12,040 bases of DNA from Candidatus Saccharimonadota bacterium (GTDB lineage: Bacteria > Patescibacteria > Saccharimonadia > Saccharimonadales > Nanosyncoccaceae). The notes under the pieces are model-generated. The model made no database searches. It saw only the letters and a list, made by a program, of their open reading frames with translations, and was not told the origin of the DNA. Made by a program: the position numbers and the translations under genes. Positions 1 through 6,992 of this stretch are shown in pieces; positions within the stretch are counted from its first letter, which is position 1; each line of letters opens with the position of its first letter. The DNA lies in the NCBI GenBank assembly GCA_017429465.1, contig JAFROU010000042.1, positions 1 to 12,040 of the forward strand. The letters are read 5' to 3'.

Positions 1-1
1 A

Positions 2-739
2 ATGATTTGGGCGGCGGTGCCAGCTAAAGGTCAGGAAGCAAAAATCCGAAGTGTAAAGACTACCACTAAGATTAATCACTCTACGTCGGTGCATTATGGT
101 GTGAAAGCTGATAGAAGTATGCCGGAAGGTACTTATTATGGTACTGTAGTTTATACGGCAATTGCTAATACGACCGGAACTTACCAGGGCAAATTTGTTG
201 AGTATTTGCAGTGTGGTTCTCAGTGGGCAAGTCTACTTTATGGCCCAGAAGGTATTAACGGTACGGATGGCGGTTCGGTTTGTGAATATGGCTGTGCTCC
301 ACTTTCCTTTGCGATGATGGCAACGGCGTTACTTGGCCGTGAGATTTCACCGGCTGAAGTAGTTGATATTTCTGGTAAGGGTAAACAGCATTGTAATATT
401 GATGGTGGTTGGTGTGGCAGTTACTGGACAATTACGGAATTTCTAGCTAAGGCTTATAATTTACAGTTCACTCGTATTAAAGCGCGCAACAGAGATGAAG
501 CTGTTCAACAGATTAATAAGTACCTTAATCAGGGTTGGATGATTCACGTAAGCGGCGAGAGCGCTAGCAATACTTGGCCATTTACTTCTGGCGGGCATTA
601 TATTGGTATTGGAAGAATTACTGAAGACGGCAAGTGGTACGTGCTTGATTCTTATCACGGTAGTCGAGTTTACGATCCATATACGGTAGTGGACGCTGGT
701 ATGCGTCTAGAAAACATAAAAGCAATCAAAAACAAATAA
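2..739 (+). CDS. C39-like secreted cysteine peptidase, 3' part (5' end outside window)
   Basis: This is the C-terminal 245 residues of a probably longer secreted protein. The ATG at base 2 is unlikely to be the true start, because the residues right after it read as the middle of a beta-rich surface domain (VHYGVKADRSMPEGTYYGTV, residues 30-49) and no signal peptide is visible. From about residue 65 the sequence resembles a papain-fold peptidase of the C39_2 type. The likely catalytic residues are Cys98 (in YGCAP), His199 (in GGHYIGIG) and Asp216 (in VLDSYHG). Four further cysteines (71, 94, 131, 138) could form disulfides outside the cell. The protein ends in NIKAIKNK with no LPxTG-type sorting signal. 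The stop codon directly abuts the stop codon of the convergent DUF3048 gene. The family call rests on motif order, not on a search. The substrate is unknown; peptidoglycan cross-bridges or host peptides are possible. Confidence 0.72.
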   Translation: MIWAAVPAKGQEAKIRSVKTTTKINHSTSVHYGVKADRSMPEGTYYGTVVYTAIANTTGTYQGKFVEYLQCGSQWASLLYGPEGINGTDGGSVCEYGCAPLSFAMMATALLGREISPAEVVDISGKGKQHCNIDGGWCGSYWTITEFLAKAYNLQFTRIKARNRDEAVQQINKYLNQGWMIHVSGESASNTWPFTSGGHYIGIGRITEDGKWYVLDSYHGSRVYDPYTVVDAGMRLENIKAIKNK

Positions 740-2176
740 TTATTTATAGGAAACAGCACCATATTGTGGCACAGCGGCCACCCAGGTTTGTCCTGGCATC
801 AGGATAATTTCTTTGCCGGCAGAGTCTTTAAAAACAAACTGTTCGTTAATGGAGCCACGACTCCAGGTGCCTTCGATAGCGGTGCCATTTTGGAAGATTA
901 CTACGTTACCACTACCGGTAGTGACAATTTTCTCGTGGTAGCGGTCGGCGGCTTTACTTTCTTGTACACGCATGGCAATTACGACGGTTGGCGAAATCTG
1001 AATTGGCTCACCACATTTTAATTCTGGCACTGGATCGTTTAAGCCTTCTGGACAGAGATAGGAAGTGTGGTTAACGCCATTACCGTTAGCACGATTATAA
1101 GAATTAGTGGCAGCGTTGTAGTGATAAACGGTGTTATAGGAAGCAATATTGCCAAAATTGATATTAATAGTGTTGACTTTGCCAGCAACTGCATCGGTAT
1201 CTTCGGTGTTTGGCTCGGTGATTTTAAGTGGATGGGCAGCAGTGGCGTTAAATTTGGCCGTAACTGCTTCAGCGGTGGTTAAACGATGGAATCCCTTTGG
1301 TTGTGACGTAGTGTAGCCGCGGTTAGAACTAAATTTGGAAAGATCTCCAGCTGAGGTGAAAAGGTTGTTCCAACGTCGGGTAAGTTTTGCATTACTAGAG
1401 GAGCTGCGATACATATAAGAATAGCTCTCGGTTAAATCGCGGTAGCCGCCACGTCTTACAGCGGAGATTGCTTCGTCGGAACCACCGGCGTGGACAATCG
1501 TGCAATTATACGGCGTGTCCCATTCAAGATAGTAAAGCCTTAATGAACGGATTGGCCCAAGCGCAGTACTGGTCGGATTTTGGAAAATAGCCGCAAAGCG
1601 TGTAATGCCGGCTTCGGCAATTGCTTCGTAGACTACGCCGGCTTGAGTAAGACCGACTTGCGGGCGCGCGCCATCCATGCCGTTAGGGATTTGCATACAG
1701 TAAACTGGAGTATTAACAAGTGTCGCGTCTTTATATTCAAGGCCAGTAATAAGACTATAATATTTGGTTTCTTCGGCTGATTCCCTTTTGGTTATATCGA
1801 CTGCGTTTTTAGCTAGCTCTTGTGGCATCCACCAGAAATAATAAGTAGCGGCTCCTCCAACGATAGCAATAAGCCCGGCAAAAATCGCCAAAAAGATTGG
1901 CCATTTGCGCTTTTTAGCTGGCTTTATTTCTGGTTTTTCATCAGTAAGTTCTAAATCAATTTTTACTGGAGTTTTAGTCGGTTTTGCCGGCGCTGGTTTA
2001 GCGGTGACTGGACTGTCGACTTTTACTTTTTGGTTGACGCTTTTCTTGCTGGTCGATGGTTGGGCTTGGATTGGCCTTTTTTGGATTGGCCTTTTTTGGA
2101 CTGGACGCTTTTGGCTCGGCTTCCTCGGACGGATGTCGTTACCGACTTTACCACCTTCGACTTTGACTCTAACCAT
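740..2176 (-). CDS. DUF3048 (YerB-like) single-pass membrane protein
   Basis: The product has 478 residues. Residues 1-90 are a polar, Lys/Pro/Gln-rich and probably disordered cytoplasmic region carrying a short QKRPI repeat. Residues 92-114 form one membrane helix, and the remainder is predicted to lie outside the cell. The external part resembles DUF3048 (Bacillus YerB family): a first domain at about 143-290 with ARPQVGLTQAGVVYEA and GPIRSLRLYYLEW, and a C-terminal domain ending in PGQTWVAAVPQ. YerB is normally a lipoprotein; here a membrane helix replaces the lipobox. The biochemical role is unknown, though cell-wall-associated functions are often suspected. The ATG at 2176 is the only ATG before the membrane helix, so the gene must begin inside the upstream channel gene, with which it overlaps by 154 nt in another frame. 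An extended -10 box lies 6 nt before this ATG, which predicts leaderless expression. Confidence 0.88.
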   Translation of the reverse strand: MVRVKVEGGKVGNDIRPRKPSQKRPVQKRPIQKRPIQAQPSTSKKSVNQKVKVDSPVTAKPAPAKPTKTPVKIDLELTDEKPEIKPAKKRKWPIFLAIFAGLIAIVGGAATYYFWWMPQELAKNAVDITKRESAEETKYYSLITGLEYKDATLVNTPVYCMQIPNGMDGARPQVGLTQAGVVYEAIAEAGITRFAAIFQNPTSTALGPIRSLRLYYLEWDTPYNCTIVHAGGSDEAISAVRRGGYRDLTESYSYMYRSSSSNAKLTRRWNNLFTSAGDLSKFSSNRGYTTSQPKGFHRLTTAEAVTAKFNATAAHPLKITEPNTEDTDAVAGKVNTININFGNIASYNTVYHYNAATNSYNRANGNGVNHTSYLCPEGLNDPVPELKCGEPIQISPTVVIAMRVQESKAADRYHEKIVTTGSGNVVIFQNGTAIEGTWSRGSINEQFVFKDSAGKEIILMPGQTWVAAVPQYGAVSYK

Positions 2177-2955
2177 AAGTTCATTGTAGCATCATTAAAG
2201 GAAAAATGGTAGGCAGCCGCCACGAACAAACCACCACCGATGATATTGCCGAGAGTGACTGGGATAAGATTATTGAGTAGTGCTAGCACGTCAAAATTGC
2301 CGCTTGCAAAGAACCCAGCTGGAATGTAATACATGTTGGCAACTGAGTGTTCGAAGCCAGAAATGATGAAGAGCATGATCGGAAAAACGATGGCAAGGAT
2401 TTTGCCTTGGATTGTTCTGGCAGAGAAGGCGAACCAGACGGCAAGACAGACTAGGATATTACAAAGCATACCAAGAATTAGGGCTGGCCAAAAAGCGAGG
2501 TTAGTTTTGGTGATGGCAGTAGCAATTGCCGAATCACCAAGTAGACCGCCATTGTAATTAAAGATGCCAGAAAGAGCCACCATACCGGCTAAAAAGATTG
2601 CACCGCAAAAATTACCTAGATAGACGAGACCCCAATTACGTAGCAATTGTCTAATAGAAATCTGGCGGCTAAATAAGCCGGTTAGCATTAAGGAGTTGCC
2701 AGTAAAGAGTTCGGCACTACCTAGGACTACCATAATTAAGCCTCCGGCAAAGACAAAACCCTGAACTAGTTTACCAAGACCAAAAGTTTCTGGTGCTGAC
2801 AGTAAATTCATTGAAGCAATAGTAGAAGCTAGTGCGGCAAAGGCAATAAATAGTCCGGCGAGGAAGCCCATGATTAAGAGTTTTTTGACTGGCGCAGTTC
2901 CCTTTGCGACGGCGGCAGAACGGACGACGGTTAAAGTTTCGGCTGGTTTAAGCAT
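2023..2955 (-). CDS. Formate/nitrite transporter (FNT/FocA/NirC) family channel
   Basis: The product has 310 residues and several hydrophobic helices between about residues 24 and 250. FNT hallmarks are visible: GSAELFTGNSLM at 79-90 and GFEHSVANM at 200-208, whose His203 corresponds to the central pore histidine of FocA. The family forms pentameric inner-membrane channels for small monovalent anions (formate, nitrite, hydrosulfide, lactate/acetate); the substrate cannot be read from the sequence. The start is chosen at 2955 because AAAGGAGG (2960-2967) lies 4 nt before it. It follows gltX by 19 nt, so the two are probably co-transcribed. The channel domain ends near residue 258. The remaining roughly 50 residues, a Lys/Ser-rich tail, lie almost wholly in the stretch that also encodes the N-terminus of the DUF3048 protein in another frame. 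Confidence 0.9.
   Translation of the reverse strand: MLKPAETLTVVRSAAVAKGTAPVKKLLIMGFLAGLFIAFAALASTIASMNLLSAPETFGLGKLVQGFVFAGGLIMVVLGSAELFTGNSLMLTGLFSRQISIRQLLRNWGLVYLGNFCGAIFLAGMVALSGIFNYNGGLLGDSAIATAITKTNLAFWPALILGMLCNILVCLAVWFAFSARTIQGKILAIVFPIMLFIISGFEHSVANMYYIPAGFFASGNFDVLALLNNLIPVTLGNIIGGGLFVAAAYHFSFNDATMNLWLESKSKVVKSVTTSVRGSRAKSVQSKKGQSKKGQSKPNHRPARKASTKK
2066..2125 (-). repeat. 15-nt tandem repeat in the overlap of the FNT and DUF3048 genes
   Basis: Two identical 15-bp units (plus strand TTGGATTGGCCTTTT at 2066-2080 and 2081-2095) are followed by two degenerate ones. Because 15 is a multiple of three, the repeat is in phase in both overlapping genes: QKRPI in the DUF3048 protein and SKKGQ in the channel tail. 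Confidence 0.85.
2183..2191 (-). promoter_or_regulatory. Extended -10 promoter of the DUF3048 gene, inside the FNT coding region
   Basis: On the minus strand this reads TGCTACAAT, followed by six bases (GAACTT) and the ATG. There is no good -35 box. The predicted transcript start coincides with the A of the start codon. The element lies wholly within the channel gene (codons for NDATM). Confidence 0.65.
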
Positions 2956-2974
2956 TTTACCTCCTTTAGCTAAT

Positions 2975-4420
2975 TTATGATGCTTTAAGCGCGGTGATGG
3001 TGGAACGTAATCGAGCGAGAGAGACTTCTTTGCCAAGTACTTCAAGCGTTAAATGAAGTGCTGGGCTAAACGGAGCGTAGCTTAGAGCTAAACGAATGAG
3101 CGAGAATAATTCGGCTGGTTTTTTGCCAGTTTTTGCAAGTAGGTCGTTTAAGATGGATTGTAGGTTGTCGGCAGACCAGTCTTCAGTCTCGGCTAACTTT
3201 TTGGCGCAAAGGTCTAGCAGTTCGGAGAGTTCTTTTTCGGAGAGCTTCTTTAAGAATTTGTTGCTGCAAAGCATTTCTGAATCCACTTTTGGATCTTCAA
3301 AGAAGTAGCCAGTCATGGTCTTTAGGTCGCTTAAAACTTTTAAGCGATCATAAATAATGGATAAAACTTTTTTGCGATATTCTTCTGGATAGCTAAGAGC
3401 AACTTCTGGCCAAAAACCTTCAGTGTAGGCATAAAGTGCGTCCACGCCCTGTTCGTCAAAAATGCGGCGAATCCATTGGCCGTTAACCCAGAGTAATTTT
3501 ACCTCGTCAAAACGGGCGCCAGAGTTTTGGATGCGGTCGATGGAAAATTTTTCGATCAATTCTTCTTTAGTATAGATTTCTTGTTCAGTACCATCATTCC
3601 AACCAAGGGCGGCCAGGTAGTTTAACATGGCTTCTGGCAAAACACCGTCATCGCGGTAACCAGTGACGGATTTTGCGCCGTCTCGCTTGGATAGTTTTTT
3701 ATTACCAGTTGGCGCAAGAATGTGTGGTAAGGATACAAATTTTGGATGTTCAATGCCAAGCGCCTCATAAATAGCAAGATAGTTTGGCGTACTAGAAACG
3801 TATTCGACTCCACGGGTAATGTGGGTGATTTTCATTAGATAATCATCTACGATATGGGCAAAATTATAGGTTGGAAGACCGTCGGCTTTAATCAAAATAA
3901 TATCGTCTTGGACTTCTGGGCCAGCGTGAAGATCGCCCATCACTTCATCGTGCCAATGGTAGGTTTTTGGTTCAGCCTTAAAGCGAAGTGGTAAGCCTGG
4001 TTTCCATTCCGGAGTATTTTCTGGGCGGTAGTTACGATACAAGAACGGCACTTTATTTTTGTTGCATTCTTCACGATACTTATTGATAGTTTCAGGGTCA
4101 GTTGGGTCGGCGTAGGCTCTCCCTTTTTCAATTAATTTTCTGGCCCATTCATGATAAATTTCGCGGCGCTCAGATTGATAATATGGTTCGTTTGGACCGC
4201 CAACTTCTACACCTTCATCCCATTCAAGACCGAGCCAATGCAAAGTTTCAATTATTAGCTCAGTTGCACCTTCTACGTAGCGGGCTTGGTCGGTATCTTC
4301 AATGCGTAGAATGAATTTACCACCATCCTGTTTAGCGATTAGGTATGGAAAAATGGCACTTCTAATATTGCCAAGGTGAATATAACCAGTTGGACTGGGT
4401 GCAAAACGAGTATTTGTCAT
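2975..4420 (-). CDS. gltX: Glutamyl-tRNA synthetase
   Basis: This 481-residue class I aminoacyl-tRNA synthetase charges tRNA with glutamate in the cytosol. It opens with TRFAPSPTGYIHLGN, where HLGN (15-18) is the HIGH-type ATP motif. The second signature, KLSKR, is at 242-246. ILRIEDTD (38-45) and GLPTYNFAHIVDD (181-193) are also typical of GluRS. The Cys-x-Cys zinc site of E. coli GluRS is absent around residues 100-130. No GlnRS is visible here, so whether the enzyme is discriminating is unknown. The start is set at the ATG at 4420 rather than an in-frame TTG 18 nt upstream, because that TTG lies just upstream of the -10 box TGTTATAAT and would precede the predicted transcript start. The preceding gene stops 18 nt before this ATG, so the promoter fills the whole gap. 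The FNT channel gene follows with its own Shine-Dalgarno. Confidence 0.96.
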   Translation of the reverse strand: MTNTRFAPSPTGYIHLGNIRSAIFPYLIAKQDGGKFILRIEDTDQARYVEGATELIIETLHWLGLEWDEGVEVGGPNEPYYQSERREIYHEWARKLIEKGRAYADPTDPETINKYREECNKNKVPFLYRNYRPENTPEWKPGLPLRFKAEPKTYHWHDEVMGDLHAGPEVQDDIILIKADGLPTYNFAHIVDDYLMKITHITRGVEYVSSTPNYLAIYEALGIEHPKFVSLPHILAPTGNKKLSKRDGAKSVTGYRDDGVLPEAMLNYLAALGWNDGTEQEIYTKEELIEKFSIDRIQNSGARFDEVKLLWVNGQWIRRIFDEQGVDALYAYTEGFWPEVALSYPEEYRKKVLSIIYDRLKVLSDLKTMTGYFFEDPKVDSEMLCSNKFLKKLSEKELSELLDLCAKKLAETEDWSADNLQSILNDLLAKTGKKPAELFSLIRLALSYAPFSPALHLTLEVLGKEVSLARLRSTITALKAS

Positions 4421-4426
4421 GAAGTG

Positions 4427-4435
4427 ATTATAACA
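4427..4435 (-). promoter_or_regulatory. Extended -10 promoter of gltX (leaderless)
   Basis: The minus strand reads TGTTATAAT, then CACTTC and ATG. It occupies most of the 18-nt gap between the upstream stop codon and gltX. No convincing -35 box is seen; the 17-nt position reads TCGCCA. Confidence 0.72.
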
Positions 4436-4438
4436 CAA

Positions 4439-5434
4439 CTATAGAGATGTGGCGATGGTGCGGATTTGCTTTTTGGTCAGGTTGTTGGCGGAGGCGTCAA
4501 TTTTATAAAGCACGCCACCATTAACCCAGGCTGCGTCGGAGCCAGACATAAAGATGGTTAGACCTTGTTCACGGATGGAAGTGTAGTTAGCATTCCAAGT
4601 TTCTTTAGCGTAGTTGGCTTCTAGTGCGGAACTATCCCAAGAAGATTTTTCTTCGGATAAAGTAAAGGAAACGTTGTCTTTACTATTATTAAAGGTCATG
4701 GTGATTTTTCCCTGTTCGGAAGTAATATTAGCAAGTGAGTAATCGCGTGGAACATAGGATGGATAGGAAGCTTCAATGCCGGCCTGCATTGCGGCAACGC
4801 GGGCGGAAATGTTTGGCATGTTAAGATTTACAAAATAAGCTAAGACTACTACGGCAATACAAGCACAGCCGAGAGCGAGAGCAATACGCTTACCAGTAAA
4901 GGTGCGCTGCTTAGTTTCTTTTGCCTGGGTCTTTTTATCCTGGGCTTCCATTGTTGCGACTGATTTTAGAGCCTGTTTGATAGCTTGATCTTTCATTTCT
5001 TTAGCGGTCATTCTTTGGCCAGCCTGTTTAGCTTGTTGGCTGCGGCGATTGATAGCAGCTTGATATGGGTTTGGTTGCGCTGGCATGTCGGCGTCAGCTG
5101 CTTGTTTTCTTGCTTGCATTTGCATTGCTTGTTGCTCCATTGCTTGTTTTTGCATTGCTTGTTTTTGCATACTTGTTGCAACTTGCCCACGCTTGGCCGC
5201 GGCGAGGTGTTCGCGGTTCATTTGTTCGGCAATTGCTTGACGGCGCTTGAGGCTTTCAGTTTGATAGTCTGATCTGGTGATGATTTTTGGCATTCCTGCA
5301 GCTCGTTGCTCTTCTTGCATAGCTTTTGGAGTTATATCTGGACGCTTAACGTATTTGCGGTTAAGCGTAGAAGAGTGCTGCACATGACGGTGTGCAGAAG
5401 AGCTTGGATGCTCTCTAGACTCAGATTTATTCAT
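4439..5434 (-). CDS. Single-pass membrane protein with Gln/Met-rich cytoplasmic region and DUF4367-like external domain
   Basis: The product has 331 residues. Residues 1-180 are polar and likely helical or coiled-coil, with a four-unit five-residue repeat (MQKQA, MQKQA, MEQQA, MQMQA) at 89-108. One membrane helix lies at about 183-203. The external part (205-331) has a small alpha/beta pattern ending in a Trp, a Gly-Gly and a Tyr-x-Ile strand, then LTKKQIRTIATSL. This resembles the DUF4367 fold found on anti-sigma-like and surface proteins, but that match is from memory and weak. No catalytic residues are evident. The start at 5434 is preceded by GAGG at a rather long 11-nt spacing. A longer TTG-initiated reading is rejected because it would begin upstream of the promoter. 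Three consecutive hairpins fall within the first 31 codons. The function is unknown; the long cytoplasmic tail suggests a scaffolding or sensing role. Confidence 0.75.
   Translation of the reverse strand: MNKSESREHPSSSAHRHVQHSSTLNRKYVKRPDITPKAMQEEQRAAGMPKIITRSDYQTESLKRRQAIAEQMNREHLAAAKRGQVATSMQKQAMQKQAMEQQAMQMQARKQAADADMPAQPNPYQAAINRRSQQAKQAGQRMTAKEMKDQAIKQALKSVATMEAQDKKTQAKETKQRTFTGKRIALALGCACIAVVVLAYFVNLNMPNISARVAAMQAGIEASYPSYVPRDYSLANITSEQGKITMTFNNSKDNVSFTLSEEKSSWDSSALEANYAKETWNANYTSIREQGLTIFMSGSDAAWVNGGVLYKIDASANNLTKKQIRTIATSL
5111..5170 (-). repeat. 15-nt in-frame repeat encoding MQKQA units
   Basis: Four 15-bp units encode residues 89-108 of the Q-rich membrane protein (MQKQA, MQKQA, MEQQA, MQMQA). 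The first two are almost identical at the DNA level, which suggests recent slippage. Confidence 0.8.
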
Positions 5435-5468
5435 ATATAGTATTACCTCGCATATTACGCTTATACCA

Positions 5469-5477
5469 ATTATATCA
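5469..5477 (-). promoter_or_regulatory. Extended -10 promoter of the Q-rich membrane protein gene
   Basis: The minus strand reads TGATATAAT. It predicts a leader of about 28 nt containing GAGG, so this gene, unlike most here, would have an untranslated leader. A second weaker match, TGGTATAAG, lies a few bases downstream. Confidence 0.6.
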
Positions 5478-5521
5478 CCCCCCAAAATGAAAAAGCAATA
5501 ACAATTTTAGGGAATTTTTTA

Positions 5522-5530
5522 TGTTATAAT
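5522..5530 (+). promoter_or_regulatory. Extended -10 promoter of the PEGA-domain gene (leaderless)
   Basis: TGTTATAAT is followed by ATGTCT and then the ATG at 5537, again with a 6-nt gap. It favours the second of two in-frame ATGs as the real start. No -35 box is evident. Confidence 0.72.
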
Positions 5531-5536
5531 ATGTCT

Positions 5537-6958
5537 ATGAATGAAGACGTAAGCGAAATAAAAAGACGTCGAAAACAACGCGCGATTCATGTGGCAGTTA
5601 ACGAAGCTTTGATGGTAGTGGCGATAGTCGCCATTGTTGTTATGGTGATGTTGGTAGTGACCGGGCATAGTTTTGGCACTGGACTTGACGTGGAAAAAAC
5701 TGGTCTCGTCCAAATCTATTCTGTGCCAACAGCAGCTTCGATTACGATTGACAATGAGCGTTCTTCTTTTGCTCGTACTAACACTAGTCGCATGCTGACG
5801 GATGGTGAGCATACGATTACACTGACGAAGGACGGTTACGACACTTGGACAAAAAAGATTAAAGTTAATTACGGTCTTCTCTATCGTTTGCACTATCCAA
5901 GATTATTTTTGCTAGAGCGCGAAAAAGAAACTGTCCGTGAAATGACCCCATACAAGATGCTAAGTGTAGCGCCAAGTCGCAATTCTATGTTAGTGGTAAC
6001 AAATACGCCAACCACTTGGGAACTATTGCCAATCAGCGATGACAATGTTAGACCAAAAATCCTAAATGTTAGCAGTATTTTACCGGTAATAGGCGATTTG
6101 CAACTAGTAAGTTGGAGCGAAAATAGTGACAAGGTCCTATTTAAGCACGTGATAAATGGTAAGACTGAGTGGATTATCATTAATGTGCGCGATGTAAAAA
6201 ATAGCATCAATCTTACTAAGACGTTTGGTTTAAATATTAGCACAGTGAAGACGGCGAATAATTCAGCCGATAGTTTGTACGCATTAGTGAATGGTAATTT
6301 ACATCAAATAAATGTTTCTGGTTCGTCGGTTTCAAAGGTGATGATAAGTGGTGTGGAAGACTTTGTAAATTATGGCGGTGCGATTATCTATCTGACTACT
6401 CCGGACGTGACCGGGATGCGTTCGATTGGCATTTATAAGGAAGGTGAGCAAGAAAGCACGATCTTTGCTACCACCACAAATCCGACTGATAAAATTCTGC
6501 TAGCGATTAATTCTTACTACGGCGACGAATACTTAGTTTATACGGTTGGTAGCCATGTTTATATTTATGAAGGAGAACTTCCTTCTTATAACCAAGATTT
6601 CAAGGCAATGATGTCGCTAGTGCTAGACAAGGATATAAGCTTTATTCCAACATCCTTAAAACCAACACATAATGGTGAGTTTGTGGTGGCACAAAATGGC
6701 ACCGATATTGCTGTGATAGATTCGGAAGTTATCGACGCCATCGAGTTTAAGATTGAGAATAGCCAAACTGGTTGGTTAGATGGTTTTCTACTATATAATG
6801 TTGTGGACGGAAAACTGGTGGTGCGTGATTTTGATGGTTCAAACTATCGTGAACTATCAACTGGCCTTGCAAATGATTCTCTGGCCGTGATTTCTGGCAA
6901 CGATCGATGGATTTATTACGTTAATACTGAATCTGAATTGGTGCGTGAAAAATTGTAG
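5537..6958 (+). CDS. PEGA-domain membrane protein with probable beta-propeller exterior
   Basis: The product has 473 residues. A basic N-terminus (RRRKQR) is followed by one membrane helix at about 22-43, with the rest outside the cell. Residues 56-127 match the PEGA pattern (LVQIYSVPTAASITIDN, then DGEHTITLTKDGYDTW and a closing strand). Residues 135-473 consist of repeating short beta strands with Ser/Asn/Asp turns (for example WELLPISDD, LLYNVVDGKLVVRDFDG), suggesting a TolB/WD40-like propeller. PEGA domains are usually found in surface proteins; the partner or ligand is unknown. An in-frame ATG lies two codons upstream at 5531, but the -10 TATAAT ends at 5530. A transcript starting 7 nt downstream begins exactly at the ATG at 5537, so that start is preferred. 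The sortase gene follows 34 nt downstream with its own promoter. Confidence 0.82.
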   Translation: MNEDVSEIKRRRKQRAIHVAVNEALMVVAIVAIVVMVMLVVTGHSFGTGLDVEKTGLVQIYSVPTAASITIDNERSSFARTNTSRMLTDGEHTITLTKDGYDTWTKKIKVNYGLLYRLHYPRLFLLEREKETVREMTPYKMLSVAPSRNSMLVVTNTPTTWELLPISDDNVRPKILNVSSILPVIGDLQLVSWSENSDKVLFKHVINGKTEWIIINVRDVKNSINLTKTFGLNISTVKTANNSADSLYALVNGNLHQINVSGSSVSKVMISGVEDFVNYGGAIIYLTTPDVTGMRSIGIYKEGEQESTIFATTTNPTDKILLAINSYYGDEYLVYTVGSHVYIYEGELPSYNQDFKAMMSLVLDKDISFIPTSLKPTHNGEFVVAQNGTDIAVIDSEVIDAIEFKIENSQTGWLDGFLLYNVVDGKLVVRDFDGSNYRELSTGLANDSLAVISGNDRWIYYVNTESELVREKL

Positions 6959-6964
6959 TCTAAA

Positions 6965-6981
6965 ACCATAGTGCCTATGGT
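6965..6981 (+). repeat. Inverted repeat overlapping the sortase promoter
   Basis: ACCATAG (6965-6971) and CTATGGT (6975-6981) form a perfect 7-bp inverted repeat around TGC. Its right arm contains the TGG of the extended -10 box and the first T of TATAAT. It could be an operator. It is not followed by a T-run, so it does not look like a terminator. Confidence 0.6.
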
Positions 6982-6986
6982 ATAAT
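6978..6986 (+). promoter_or_regulatory. Extended -10 promoter of the sortase gene (leaderless)
   Basis: TGGTATAAT, then AAACCT and the ATG at 6993: a 6-nt gap. It lies in the 34-nt space after the PEGA-protein gene. Confidence 0.75.
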
Positions 6987-6992
6987 AAACCT

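Noticed and set aside
2066..2125. Short tandem repeats as a CRISPR array or minisatellite
   Set aside because: Units are 15 nt without spacers and keep frame in two coding regions; no cas genes are present.
764..2189. Open frames on the plus strand across the DUF3048 gene, and similar antisense frames over gltX, metK and the Q-rich gene
   Set aside because: They have no family motifs, promoters or ribosome binding sites, and they mirror the codon bias of the real genes opposite.
2975..4438. gltX starting at a TTG (4438), adding six residues
   Set aside because: The TTG precedes the -10 box TGTTATAAT, so it would not be in the transcript; the ATG at 4420 starts the conserved sequence properly.
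6965..6986. Hairpin after the PEGA gene as an intrinsic terminator
   Set aside because: The stem is AT-containing and followed by ATAATAAACC rather than a T-run; it overlaps a promoter.
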